Origin: Niveispirillum lacus
GTDB taxonomy: Bacteria > Pseudomonadota > Alphaproteobacteria > Azospirillales > Azospirillaceae
Assembly: GCF_002251795.1 (NCBI RefSeq)
Contig: NZ_NOXU01000029.1
Coordinates: 1-64,000 of the forward strand
Length of the DNA: 64,000 nucleotides
Direction: 5' to 3'
A model generated the notes under the pieces. It saw nothing but the letters and a program-made list of their open reading frames with translations, ran no database searches and had not been told where the DNA came from. Made by a program: the position numbers and the translations under genes. Numbering within the stretch: the first letter of the stretch is position 1; each line of letters opens with the position of its first letter. This document shows positions 46,553 to 54,960 of this stretch, piece by piece.

Positions 46553-48091
46553 TCACACCTGTCCGGCCACCAGGACCTTCACGGGATTATAGGTTGCACG
46601 ATCCCCGTTCGGCTGGCTGCGCAGGGCCAGCAGGGGGGCGTTTACCCGACCCAGCACCCGCGACCCGCCGTCGGACAGACGGACCACTTCCGCTTCTTCC
46701 GCCATGATCGCCGCCTGACAGCCGGCGGCACGGGCCAACCGTGCATGGGCCTCCAGATGCATCTCGGTCCCATGCACCGGCAGGGCAATGCGCGGGCGCA
46801 CCAGGGCATAAAGCTCCCGCAATTCGTTCGCGCCGGGATGGCCGGAAACATGCAGCGGCTCGCCACCCAGCAGCTCGGACCCCATCAGCACTTCCACGCC
46901 ACGGGCACGCAGCTTGGAAACCACTTTTTCCACTGCTTCCTCGTTTCCGGGGATGACACGGGCCGACAGAACCACCGTGTCGCCGGCGCCAAAGGGCGGG
47001 AAACGACGCTCGCCACGGGCCAGCTTGGCCAGGGCCGCCCTTTCTTCACCCTGCCCACCGGTACAGATCAGGGCGACCTTATCACGGTCCAACCCCTTCA
47101 GATGGGCGGGTTCGGTCAAAGGTTCCGGCACATGCTCCAGCAGACCGAGGTCGCGGGCCACTTCCTCGCAATTGCGCATGGAACGACCAGCCAGCGCCAC
47201 CTGACGGCCGGCATCGGCGGCAGCGGCAATAGCAGACGCCACACGCGCTACATTGGTGGCAAAACAGCATATCGCGATCTGCCCCTTGCGGGTGGCGAAC
47301 AACTGATCAAAGGCTCGGCGTACCTGCGCTTCCGATGTAGGTGGCATATCCTTATGGGCGTTGGTGCTGTCGCACAGCATGGCCAGCACCCCATCATCGC
47401 CCAGCTTGCGCAAAGCGGCGATATCGGTTGGCTGACCAATGCCCGGTTCCGGATCGAACTTCCAATCACCGGTATGCAGCACTGTTCCAGCCACCGTATC
47501 AATGGCCAGCGCCACCGGTTCGGGAATGGAATGGGTCATGCGGATGGAGCGGAAACCGAAGGGGCCGATATTGAAGGCACCACCAACTGGGTAGCTGTTC
47601 AACGTCACCTTTTCCAGGGCGCCAGCCTCATCGAGACGGCGGGCAATCAGCTTGGTGGCGAAAGGAGTGGCCCAGATCGGGCAGTCAATCGCTTGCGGCC
47701 ACAGCCGGTCGATGGCGCCGATATGGTCTTCATGGGCGTGGGTAACCACCAGGGCCAGCAACCGGTCACGGATGGGGGCCAAAAAGGCAGGGTCGGGGAT
47801 CACACAGTCAACGCCCTCGACACCCTGGTCGGGGAAGGCGATGCCGGCGTCAACCAGCACCCAGGACCCGTCATGCCCATAGAGTGTCCAGTTCATGCCA
47901 ATGCGGCCCAGGCCGCCCAGAGGCACTACCAGAACTTCGCCCTTGCCCGGAACGGGCCAGCGGCGGTCATAATCAGTGTAACGGTGGAAGGGGATGACGG
48001 TGGCATCCGCCCGGTCGGTATCCGCACCGGCCCCGATACGGGGGAGCGCGGGAACGCTTTCATGCAAAGCGTCGAAATCAGTCTCTGTCAT
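46553..48091 (-). CDS. rnj: RNase J-family metallo-beta-lactamase RNase, short form
   Basis: 512 residues, against about 550-560 for typical RNase J. A ~50-residue extension precedes LVVPLGGLGRIGMNWTLYGH. Metal and nucleic-acid sites are VTHAHEDHIGAIDRLWP, HTGDWKFDPEPG, the beta-CASP core (CDSTNAHKD, CTGGQGEERAA, LSARVIPGNEEA) and HVSGHPGANELRELYALVRP with PVHGTEMH. The C-terminus ends about 50 residues after that, so the usual C-terminal domain is absent or very short. In alphaproteobacteria the main rnj gene usually follows nuo-birA-coaX, so this may be a second copy. Confidence 0.85.
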   Translation of the reverse strand: MTETDFDALHESVPALPRIGAGADTDRADATVIPFHRYTDYDRRWPVPGKGEVLVVPLGGLGRIGMNWTLYGHDGSWVLVDAGIAFPDQGVEGVDCVIPDPAFLAPIRDRLLALVVTHAHEDHIGAIDRLWPQAIDCPIWATPFATKLIARRLDEAGALEKVTLNSYPVGGAFNIGPFGFRSIRMTHSIPEPVALAIDTVAGTVLHTGDWKFDPEPGIGQPTDIAALRKLGDDGVLAMLCDSTNAHKDMPPTSEAQVRRAFDQLFATRKGQIAICCFATNVARVASAIAAAADAGRQVALAGRSMRNCEEVARDLGLLEHVPEPLTEPAHLKGLDRDKVALICTGGQGEERAALAKLARGERRFPPFGAGDTVVLSARVIPGNEEAVEKVVSKLRARGVEVLMGSELLGGEPLHVSGHPGANELRELYALVRPRIALPVHGTEMHLEAHARLARAAGCQAAIMAEEAEVVRLSDGGSRVLGRVNAPLLALRSQPNGDRATYNPVKVLVAGQV

Positions 48092-48162
48092 GCCCCACCC
48101 TTATCCCGCGTCGCAGCAACTTTGTCAAAGCTGCTGCGCGCGGGTCAGGCATGGGATTTTGG

Positions 48163-49566
48163 TCAGGCCAGCCGCAGGCCCAGCCAGCGGCGGGCGACCG
48201 GCACCTGTCGCAGGATGACCAGGTCGATCAGGGCCACCAGGATGACCGAGGCCCCCAGCAAGGGCAGGAACAGGGCAAAACCCAGCAGGATCATCCCCAT
48301 CACCGCCGGACTGCCCTTCAGGCGCAGCGGCGGCGGCGCCCCCAGCGCGCCGGCCGGGCGACGTTTCCACCACATCACCGCCCCGCTGACCGACAAAAGG
48401 ACAAGACCCAGGGCAGCGACAACGCCCAGTGCCTGGTTGACCCAGCCGAACAACTGCCCCTCATGTGCCGCGATGCCGATGCCGACCACCCGGTCGATAA
48501 CATGCCGGTCACCGAAATCTTCCCGCCGGACCATGGTACCGGTGGACCCGTCCAGGTCGATGGCGACGCGGTTGGGCCGGTTGGCTGTCATCGACCGCAC
48601 AGCCCAGTTTCCGCCCACGCTGGCCGGCAGGTTGATCAGCACCGGCGCGGCCAGATTCAGTGGCGTGACCCTGGCCACCACCTCTGTCAAGCTGACAGCG
48701 CCAACCATCATATCATCCATGGACAGGCCGGCATGATGCATTCCATCGGCTTCTGCATGATCATGGGCGTCATGGCCCGCCCGCTCGGCGCGGCGGCTGG
48801 TGGTCCAGTCCTGCTGAACTGCCGCCGTGCCGGTGGCCTTGCGCACCGTTTTAAAGGCTTCTCCCCATACGGATGCCCAGGGCAGACCAGTCAGCAGCAG
48901 GAACAGGGCCAGGAACGACACCCACAGTCCCACCACGGCATGCAGGTCGCGCCAAAAGGTCCGCCCGCCCGCCGTCAACCGGGGATAAAGCACGCCCGCC
49001 CATCCCTGCTGACCGCGTGGCCACCAAAGGTACAGGCCGCTGACCACCATAACGATACCCCAGCAGGCGGCAAGCTCCACAAACAGCGACCCATTATCGC
49101 CCAGCAGCAATTCACCATGGAACTTCTTGATCTGCTGCATCAGGCGGTCTTCCTCCCGGATCTTGTGCAGCACCTCCAGCGACTGGGGATGCACATAGAC
49201 CCGCCACACCGCCCCCTGCCCATCCCGCACCAGGACGCGCACCGCATCATCTGCCTCCTCCGGCAGGATGTAGGTGCGCAAGGTGCCATCTGGCACGGCC
49301 GCGAGGGCGGCCAGTGCCTGCGCGTTGGCATCCGCCGCCGGCCCAGTCAGGACCAAATGGTCATAGGGCCGGTCGATGAACGCCTCCACCTGCGGCTTGA
49401 ACAGGTAAAGCGCACCGGAAATGGCCAGGGCAACGATAAAGGGCACGCAGAACAGGCCCGCATAAAAGTGCCAACGCCAAATGGTCCGGTAATCCAGCCA
49501 TCCTTTGGCCGAAAGAGCTTTGCCCGGCCCTGTATCGCCGGATGACTTGGTCGACAGGTCCGTCAT
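48163..49566 (-). CDS. PepSY-domain membrane protein, probable metal reductase partner of the TonB receptor
   Basis: 467 residues with four main membrane helices and PepSY-type periplasmic loops. The N-terminus has YRTIWRWHFYAGLFCVPFI, then FHGELLLGDNGS, YLWWPRG, FWRDLHAVVGLW and AAHEGQLFGWVNQALG: the conserved histidines of the PepSY-TM family, which may bind haem. A His/Asp/Met-rich loop (GHDAHDHAEADGMHHAG at 264-280, then MDDMM) suggests metal binding. The family often reduces iron or copper at the inner membrane. It is 5 bases downstream of the TonB receptor and third gene of the DUF2946 operon. Confidence 0.88.
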   Translation of the reverse strand: MTDLSTKSSGDTGPGKALSAKGWLDYRTIWRWHFYAGLFCVPFIVALAISGALYLFKPQVEAFIDRPYDHLVLTGPAADANAQALAALAAVPDGTLRTYILPEEADDAVRVLVRDGQGAVWRVYVHPQSLEVLHKIREEDRLMQQIKKFHGELLLGDNGSLFVELAACWGIVMVVSGLYLWWPRGQQGWAGVLYPRLTAGGRTFWRDLHAVVGLWVSFLALFLLLTGLPWASVWGEAFKTVRKATGTAAVQQDWTTSRRAERAGHDAHDHAEADGMHHAGLSMDDMMVGAVSLTEVVARVTPLNLAAPVLINLPASVGGNWAVRSMTANRPNRVAIDLDGSTGTMVRREDFGDRHVIDRVVGIGIAAHEGQLFGWVNQALGVVAALGLVLLSVSGAVMWWKRRPAGALGAPPPLRLKGSPAVMGMILLGFALFLPLLGASVILVALIDLVILRQVPVARRWLGLRLA

Positions 49567-49570
49567 GGCG

Positions 49571-51865
49571 TCAGCCCTTCCATTTCAGTTCAAGTGTGAA
49601 GGTGCGTTGCGGATAGGGGTGGAAGACCCAGGCCTTGTCATTGCCGATATTGTCGACACCGACACTGATCTGCGTCTGGCTTGTCACATCCCAGGAGAGT
49701 TTTGCATCAAAGATCATCAGCTCTGACATGTAGCCATAGGTATCGCCGCGTTGCGTACCTTCCAGATTGGTGTTCGGGCGCGACGCATAACGCCAGCCGG
49801 TAGAGATTTGCCAATCCGGTGCAAACCGGTAGCGGGCGTTGCCGTTCAGCCGCCATTTGGGGATACGTGGGAACTGCACCCCCTCAGAGGCCGGCACCGA
49901 CCGGTTGCGTACCGTCTGTGCGTCGATCCACGCGGCGTTAAAATCAAGGTCCAGCCCCTGGATGCCGCCAAGATTCGCCGCCTCAACGATCCCCTCCACG
50001 CCCCACTGACGCACGATGTCGATGTTTTTAAAAGAGGAGGTGACAATGCCGAACTGGTTGAAACCCTGCTGGTTGAAAATCGCATCCTCAACCCGCTGAT
50101 AGAAAATGCTGCCCGTGAAGCGGATATCATCAAAGGCCCGGCGCAGCATCAGGTTGGCATCGCGCGACTTTTCCGGTTTCAGATTGGGATCGAAGCTGTT
50201 GATGTCAAAATTGCCATTGCCGTCCAGACGCCCCTGAAACAGTTCCGCGACCGTGGGAAAGCGGGTGGCGGTCGCCAGGCTCACCTGCCCGACCCAATCA
50301 CCCGGCAGGTCAATGTGGAGACCAGCGGACGGATTGACTGCGGTATCACTGCGATCCGTGTAGGACTGATAGCGCGGTGTACCGGAAACGCGGCTGCCAA
50401 TGCGCCCGTCAAACGCCCGCCAGTGATCAACACGCAGACCACCGGTCAGTTTGACTGCCGGCGTTACCTGCCAGGCATTATCGACAAAGGCGCCCAGTTG
50501 CCGGGACCGGCCGCCGGTGCCTGTGGTGAAAATCGGTGTGGCCCCAGTACGCCAATTACTGACGCCATAGATGGTCTGATCGGTTTCATACAGGCTGCTG
50601 TTGAACCCGATAGCCAGTTCATGGTCGCCCAGCGTGCGCTCCACCTGCCCATCCCCAGTCCACCAGCCGGTATCCCCCTGGCGTGTGTCAGTGCCAAGGG
50701 TGCTGTTGATCCCGTTCAGATAGCCGGTCGATGTCCGGGCGCGCTGCTTGTCGATGATGAAGCGTGACAGGTTCAAGCTGGCCTGCCAGTCGCCCACTGG
50801 CCCCTCCAGTTTCAGCCCCCCCAGGATTTCCCGCCGTTCGGTTACCGACAGGTTGATAGCGGGCAAGGTGAATTGCCGCCCATCCACCGTGACCCGGCCG
50901 GTAAAGACCGGATTGCCAGCCGCATCCCGCAGGTAGGTGGTGGGACTGGTACCGTCATATTCGCTGGTCCAGAGCACGGCCAACAGAGCGGCATTCCAAC
51001 CATCGCCGAAATCATACCCGATGCGGCCACGCAACTGGTCCTGTGTGGTGTCCTCAACCGTGAAAGCACCAGAGACCGGCGTTTTGGTGATCAGGTCCGG
51101 GTCGGTGACAGCCCCGGTCACAAGGGTTGATGCCGCCGAACCCGTGGCAGGTGTCAGTTGATAGAATTGCTGCGGATGGCCCTGGTTCTCCAACCGACGG
51201 TAGGAAAGGCGGGCGCTCCACGGTCCATCGTCCTGTTTCCAACCGAAACCGGCCTCCCCGGTATAGCCATCGAAATTCCGGTCCGTGCCGTACTGTTTAT
51301 AGGGCTGCACGAAGTACTGTGCCGTGGCAAAAGCTTCCACACCGTCCTGCGGGGGCTTGGTGGTGATGGAGATGATGCCACCCATCGAATTGCCCGGATA
51401 GCGGGACGAATAGGGGCCATAAACGATATCGAACTGCGCCACTTCGCCAGGACCGACCACACCCCATTTGGGCGGAAAGCCGAAACTGTTGCCCAGCAAA
51501 TTGGAAACGGTGAACCCGTCGACCTGCACCAGCGAACGGGCTGATTGCGTCGAATGGGTGCCACGGAAACCGGGAACGGCATTGGCATCACCGATGAAGC
51601 GTTTGCGCACGAAGAAGTTCGGCGCATATTTCATCAGGTCTTCGACATTCACGGCATTGATGGCGGCAAAATGCTCGGCACCTAAGGAAACAGACAGGCC
51701 GCGCGGCACGATGGTGATGGGTACATCACGCTGGCCGATGACAATCACCTCCTGGATGGGGGTGGCTTCGGCGACCTGGGATTCCTGACCAAAGGCAGGC
51801 GTGGCAAAGGCGACAAGGGCAACCGAAGCCGCCAGGCTTCGGGCGCGAAAAGGCGTGCGGGGCAC
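49571..51865 (-). CDS. TonB-dependent receptor, probable copper receptor
   Basis: 764 residues from the GTG at 51865, which has GGAGGA nine bases upstream; no ATG fits a signal peptide. The signal peptide ends at TPAFGQ. IQEVIVIGQRD is the TonB box region. Plug motifs are NVEDLMKYAPNFFVRKR, SARSLVQVDGFTVSNLLG and YGPYSSRYPGNSMGGII, and the last strand ends RTFTLELKWKG. Operon context (DUF2946 before, PepSY after) parallels the copper-repressed bfrG operon of Bordetella pertussis, so copper or a copper complex is a likely substrate, but this rests on context. Confidence 0.92.
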   Translation of the reverse strand: MPRTPFRARSLAASVALVAFATPAFGQESQVAEATPIQEVIVIGQRDVPITIVPRGLSVSLGAEHFAAINAVNVEDLMKYAPNFFVRKRFIGDANAVPGFRGTHSTQSARSLVQVDGFTVSNLLGNSFGFPPKWGVVGPGEVAQFDIVYGPYSSRYPGNSMGGIISITTKPPQDGVEAFATAQYFVQPYKQYGTDRNFDGYTGEAGFGWKQDDGPWSARLSYRRLENQGHPQQFYQLTPATGSAASTLVTGAVTDPDLITKTPVSGAFTVEDTTQDQLRGRIGYDFGDGWNAALLAVLWTSEYDGTSPTTYLRDAAGNPVFTGRVTVDGRQFTLPAINLSVTERREILGGLKLEGPVGDWQASLNLSRFIIDKQRARTSTGYLNGINSTLGTDTRQGDTGWWTGDGQVERTLGDHELAIGFNSSLYETDQTIYGVSNWRTGATPIFTTGTGGRSRQLGAFVDNAWQVTPAVKLTGGLRVDHWRAFDGRIGSRVSGTPRYQSYTDRSDTAVNPSAGLHIDLPGDWVGQVSLATATRFPTVAELFQGRLDGNGNFDINSFDPNLKPEKSRDANLMLRRAFDDIRFTGSIFYQRVEDAIFNQQGFNQFGIVTSSFKNIDIVRQWGVEGIVEAANLGGIQGLDLDFNAAWIDAQTVRNRSVPASEGVQFPRIPKWRLNGNARYRFAPDWQISTGWRYASRPNTNLEGTQRGDTYGYMSELMIFDAKLSWDVTSQTQISVGVDNIGNDKAWVFHPYPQRTFTLELKWKG

Positions 51866-51931
51866 GGCAAATTCCTCCGGCGACCGGACCCACGCCTGTA
51901 AATGTCTCAGGCGGGTGGTGCCAACTATGGA

Positions 51932-51967
51932 TTTCCTGGGATGGTTAGGATCAGCAAGCCCAGGAAA
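51932..51967 (-). promoter_or_regulatory. Hairpin straddling the DUF2946 stop codon
   Basis: A perfect 9-bp inverted repeat, TTTCCTGGG (51932-51940) and CCCAGGAAA (51959-51967), with an 18-base loop. On the mRNA the 5' arm lies in the last codons of the DUF2946 gene, two bases after the Pro-Pro of the RAPP motif, and the stop codon (51953-51951) is in the loop. No U tract follows, so it is not a Rho-independent terminator. A ribosome halted at RAPP would cover the 5' arm. A role in copper control of the operon is inferred. Confidence 0.6.
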
Positions 51968-52361
51968 GCGGCGGCGCCCGCGCGCCCAGCGTCGGACCGC
52001 ACCACAGGCGGCGACGCCGTAAAGGTGTGAAGGAAGAACGGATAACCGCATCCAGCACCGCCGGCAGCAACAGCGCCAGCAGCAAAAGGACCGGGCCTAG
52101 AAGGGTCATACCCATAAAGGGACAAAGGCCCTGATGGGCGGTATCAGCGGGGGCCGCACCATCGCCATCCGCCCCATCCATCTGGATGCTGGCCGATCCG
52201 ACGCTGGTACAGATCACCAGCCAACCCTCGCCATTGTCCGGATTGAGGTTGGGCATGTAGCCGCCGGGGATCATGCCCCGCAGCAGCAAGGCAAGCAGCA
52301 GGGTCCACGGCGCCACTTGCCGTGCCATGACCTTGAAGACGGACAAAATCCCCCTGCTCAT
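51951..52361 (-). CDS. cruR: DUF2946 protein, CruR-type copper-responsive leader
   Basis: 136 residues. An N-terminal membrane segment (APWTLLLALLLRGMIPGGYM) carries the DUF2946 motif RGMIPGGYMPN. Then come VICTSVG (Cys51), HQGLCPFMGM (His76, Cys80, Met83, Met85), a second membrane helix, and the C-terminus GARAPPLSWAC. RAPP (128-131) is the translation-arrest motif of CruR, the DUF2946 leader protein of B. pertussis, where copper binding to CXXC relieves arrest and causes Rho termination before the TonB gene. Here CXXC is replaced by CPFM. The gene is followed 85 bases later by the TonB receptor. Confidence 0.88.
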   Translation of the reverse strand: MSRGILSVFKVMARQVAPWTLLLALLLRGMIPGGYMPNLNPDNGEGWLVICTSVGSASIQMDGADGDGAAPADTAHQGLCPFMGMTLLGPVLLLLALLLPAVLDAVIRSSFTPLRRRRLWCGPTLGARAPPLSWAC

Positions 52362-52556
52362 ACCGGTGTAATGAACCCAAGTACCAGGCGCGTCAATGGC
52401 CCCCTGGTGCGACGCAATGGCCACCCTCCCTTTCCTCTGCTGCATGTCGGGGAAAGCATCTCGGTGGCGAGGTCGGGCATTCATCACACCTGACCTTGGC
52501 ACAGCCTCTACCCGCACCGGTGGCAGGCTCTGTTAGCTTTCTGCTAAACTGCCGAC

Positions 52557-53450
52557 ATGCAGGACCCCCTACCGCCCGAACCATTTCCCTGGCCCTTTGA
52601 CGGTGACACCTACCGTATGACCATGGGCCTGCGCAGTCAGGACCCGGCCACGTGGCTTGCGCCCGATGCGGGCTGGACGGCGCAGCTAACCGAACGGTCG
52701 AACCGGCTGCGTAATCAGAAATGGGATGTGTTGGCCCTGATGCCAGAGGGGCTTGACGCAGCCGGCGAGTGTCTGACCCTGGTCAGCACCCATCTCACCA
52801 ACCATTTTCCGGGCTGGTTTCAGCGCCAAGCCGACGGGATCCACAGTTCGGTGACCGGTACAACGCTGCGAATGGCAGATTTTGATCACCCGCTGCACAT
52901 GGCAGCCCATCTGCAGCCCGACGATCTGTGCCTGATGACCCCATCGGCGGGGGGCTGGCGGTTGACGGGCGGGGCGGTTTGTTTCCCTTCCCACTGGTTC
53001 CTGCCGCATATGCTGGGCAAGCCGTTGCCCGGTATCCACCGGCGGGTTCCCAGCTATGCCACCACCCTGGCCACACCCGTGGACCGGTTCTTCGACATGC
53101 TGGCCGCCGGCCGCACGGTCTGGCGGGTCAACTGGACCCTGGCGGACGACCCGGCACTGTTTCAGCCCGGCACCGTGGCGCATAAACCGGTTGATGCCAG
53201 CATCAACGACAGCAATGGCGCAGACAGGTTGTATTTACGGGTGGAGCGGCAAACGCTGACCAAACTGCCGGTCAGCGGCGCCGTGATCTTCACCATCCGT
53301 ACGCATATGCGGCCGCTATCCGCTCTAAACGGGGCGCAACGGTATCAGTTCGCTTCCATCCTGCGGAGCCTTCCCGATGCTGTTGCGGCCTATAAGGGGC
53401 TGCAACGGACAGGGGCGATGGCCTTGGCCGCTCTGGATGACGTCAGATAA
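52557..53450 (+). CDS. DUF3445 protein, haem-dependent N-demethylase-like
   Basis: 297 residues of the DUF3445 family, which includes the alpha subunit of haem-dependent oxidative N-demethylase (HODM). Segments seen are [63 protein letters not shown] and [27 protein letters not shown] alpha binds haem in a PAS-like domain. The reductase and ferredoxin partners of the full enzyme are not adjacent. Divergent from the DUF2946 operon; overlaps the convergent thioesterase gene by 8 bases. Confidence 0.85.
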   Translation: MQDPLPPEPFPWPFDGDTYRMTMGLRSQDPATWLAPDAGWTAQLTERSNRLRNQKWDVLALMPEGLDAAGECLTLVSTHLTNHFPGWFQRQADGIHSSVTGTTLRMADFDHPLHMAAHLQPDDLCLMTPSAGGWRLTGGAVCFPSHWFLPHMLGKPLPGIHRRVPSYATTLATPVDRFFDMLAAGRTVWRVNWTLADDPALFQPGTVAHKPVDASINDSNGADRLYLRVERQTLTKLPVSGAVIFTIRTHMRPLSALNGAQRYQFASILRSLPDAVAAYKGLQRTGAMALAALDDVR

Positions 53451-53874
53451 GCGTTTGCAGTACGGCGCGGAAGTCCGGTGGAAGGGGAGCAGGGCGGCGA
53501 GTCTCACGGTCCACATAGACATGGGTGAAATGGCCCGCAGCCGCAGCCAACTCGTCCCCAACCTTGAACACTCCCACCTCATAGCGCACGGAACTGTTGC
53601 CCAGATGCGCAACACGGATGCCGATTTCGAGACTGTCTGGAAAGGCAACCGGCGCGAAATACCGGCAACCCGTCTCCACAACCAGGCCGATGGTCGCACC
53701 TTTATGGATGTCCAACACACCCTGGTCGATCAGATAGCCATTCACCGCCGTATCGAAGTACGAATAGTAGGTGACGTTATTGACATGGCCATAGACGTCA
53801 TTGTCCATCCAGCGCGTGTCCAACCGGCGGAAATGACGGTAATGGGCGCGTGAGGGGGCCGTGGGACGGGTCAT
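53443..53874 (-). CDS. Hotdog-fold acyl-CoA thioesterase (4HBT/YbgC type)
   Basis: 143 residues, single hotdog domain. The active-site segment [22 protein letters not shown] carries the Asp and the helix start typical of 4-hydroxybenzoyl-CoA thioesterases, followed by [18 protein letters not shown] and [17 protein letters not shown]. It hydrolyses acyl-CoA esters. It lies just downstream of tesB on the same strand (33 bases), so they may form a pair. Confidence 0.93.
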   Translation of the reverse strand: MTRPTAPSRAHYRHFRRLDTRWMDNDVYGHVNNVTYYSYFDTAVNGYLIDQGVLDIHKGATIGLVVETGCRYFAPVAFPDSLEIGIRVAHLGNSSVRYEVGVFKVGDELAAAAGHFTHVYVDRETRRPAPLPPDFRAVLQTLI

Positions 53875-53907
53875 GGCGGGGCGGTTCCTGTAATGTTGGG
53901 CGCCGGG

Positions 53908-54825
53908 TCAGCGCATACGGCGAATAACACCTTCTTGTGCCGTGCTGGCAATCAACCGTCCCTGCCTGTCGAAGATCCGGCCATGGTTCAGGCCGCGCCC
54001 ACCCCCGGACCAGGGGCTGTGCGTGGTGTAGAGCAGCCAATCATCGACCCGGAAATCCGGCTCATGCAGCCAGACAGCATGATCCAGACTGGCCCCCTTG
54101 GCGGTGCCGGCCAGCCAGTTGATGCCATGCGGCAGCAGCGATGATCCCAACAACACCATATCGGACATGTAGGCTAGCGCCACCCGGTGCAGGTCGGGAT
54201 GATCCGGCATGGTGGCTACGACGCGAAACCAGACATGCTGGACCGCGTCATGCGGCAGCCCATCGGTGGGGTCCACCCGGTTAACATGCCTTAGCTCAAC
54301 CGACCGCAAGCGTTTCAGAAAGGCCTGGGACGGGGCCGGCAGTCGATCAATGAACCCTTTCACCACCTCGGCCTCGGCAGGCAGATCGTCAGGCATGGGA
54401 ACCGCAGGCATCCGGTAATCGGCATGCGCCAGGCCCGGTTCAGGCCGCTGGAAGGATGCCGACAGGGTCAAGATCGGCTCACCACCCTGGATCGCTTCGA
54501 CGCGACGGGTGGCAAAGCTGCGCCCATCGAAATCGCGGTGGACACGCAGGTCGATCGGATAATCCTCATCGCCACCGCGCATGAAATAGGCGTGCAGCGA
54601 ATGGGCGACACGGCCATCGTCGACGGTGCGGATGGCAGCGGCCAGTGCCTGGGCCACGACCTGACCGCCAAACACACGGCCACGCCCGCCGATCTGCCGC
54701 GACCCCTGGTATAGGTCGGGCCCGGTCTGCGTAACTGTCAGCAGGCGGACAAGCCTTTCGACCCTCTCCGCCGCGCTGGGCACTTCACCTTCTTCCCCGA
54801 CGGCGACGGCGTTGGTCACTTCCAT
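53908..54825 (-). CDS. tesB: Acyl-CoA thioesterase II
   Basis: 305 residues from MEVTNAVAVGEEGEV, with two hotdog repeats. Family segments are RVFGGQVVAQALAAA (first repeat), HSLHAYFMRGGD, the second repeat with WLAGTAKGASLDHAVWLHEP, and WLLYTTHSPWSGGGRGLNHG with the C-terminal GRLIASTAQEGVIRRM. The frame is open far upstream, but this ATG gives the normal TesB length. It hydrolyses medium- and long-chain acyl-CoAs. Confidence 0.95.
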   Translation of the reverse strand: MEVTNAVAVGEEGEVPSAAERVERLVRLLTVTQTGPDLYQGSRQIGGRGRVFGGQVVAQALAAAIRTVDDGRVAHSLHAYFMRGGDEDYPIDLRVHRDFDGRSFATRRVEAIQGGEPILTLSASFQRPEPGLAHADYRMPAVPMPDDLPAEAEVVKGFIDRLPAPSQAFLKRLRSVELRHVNRVDPTDGLPHDAVQHVWFRVVATMPDHPDLHRVALAYMSDMVLLGSSLLPHGINWLAGTAKGASLDHAVWLHEPDFRVDDWLLYTTHSPWSGGGRGLNHGRIFDRQGRLIASTAQEGVIRRMR

Positions 54826-54960
54826 TGCGGACAATCCTTGTTCAAACAGGCGTATCACTATCCAAGCCCTGGCGGCTGGCTGGCAAGCATGGTGGCGGCA
54901 TGGGTGATTTGCTTGTAGAAGGATGCCGTCCCCGACTGCGCCGCTGCTGCTGGAACCCCC

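Noticed and set aside
46745-48736. 663-codon open frame on the plus strand
   Set aside because: Antisense to the RNase J gene and the end of the PepSY gene; His/Gln-rich translation without recognisable domain.
51932-51967. Rho-independent terminator after the DUF2946 gene
   Set aside because: The hairpin is perfect but no U tract follows and it overlaps coding sequence, so I treat it as a regulatory element.
51866-52051. ATG-initiated extension of the second TonB receptor
   Set aside because: It overlaps the DUF2946 gene and places the signal peptide in the interior; the GTG at 51865 has a strong ribosome site and leads directly into the signal peptide.
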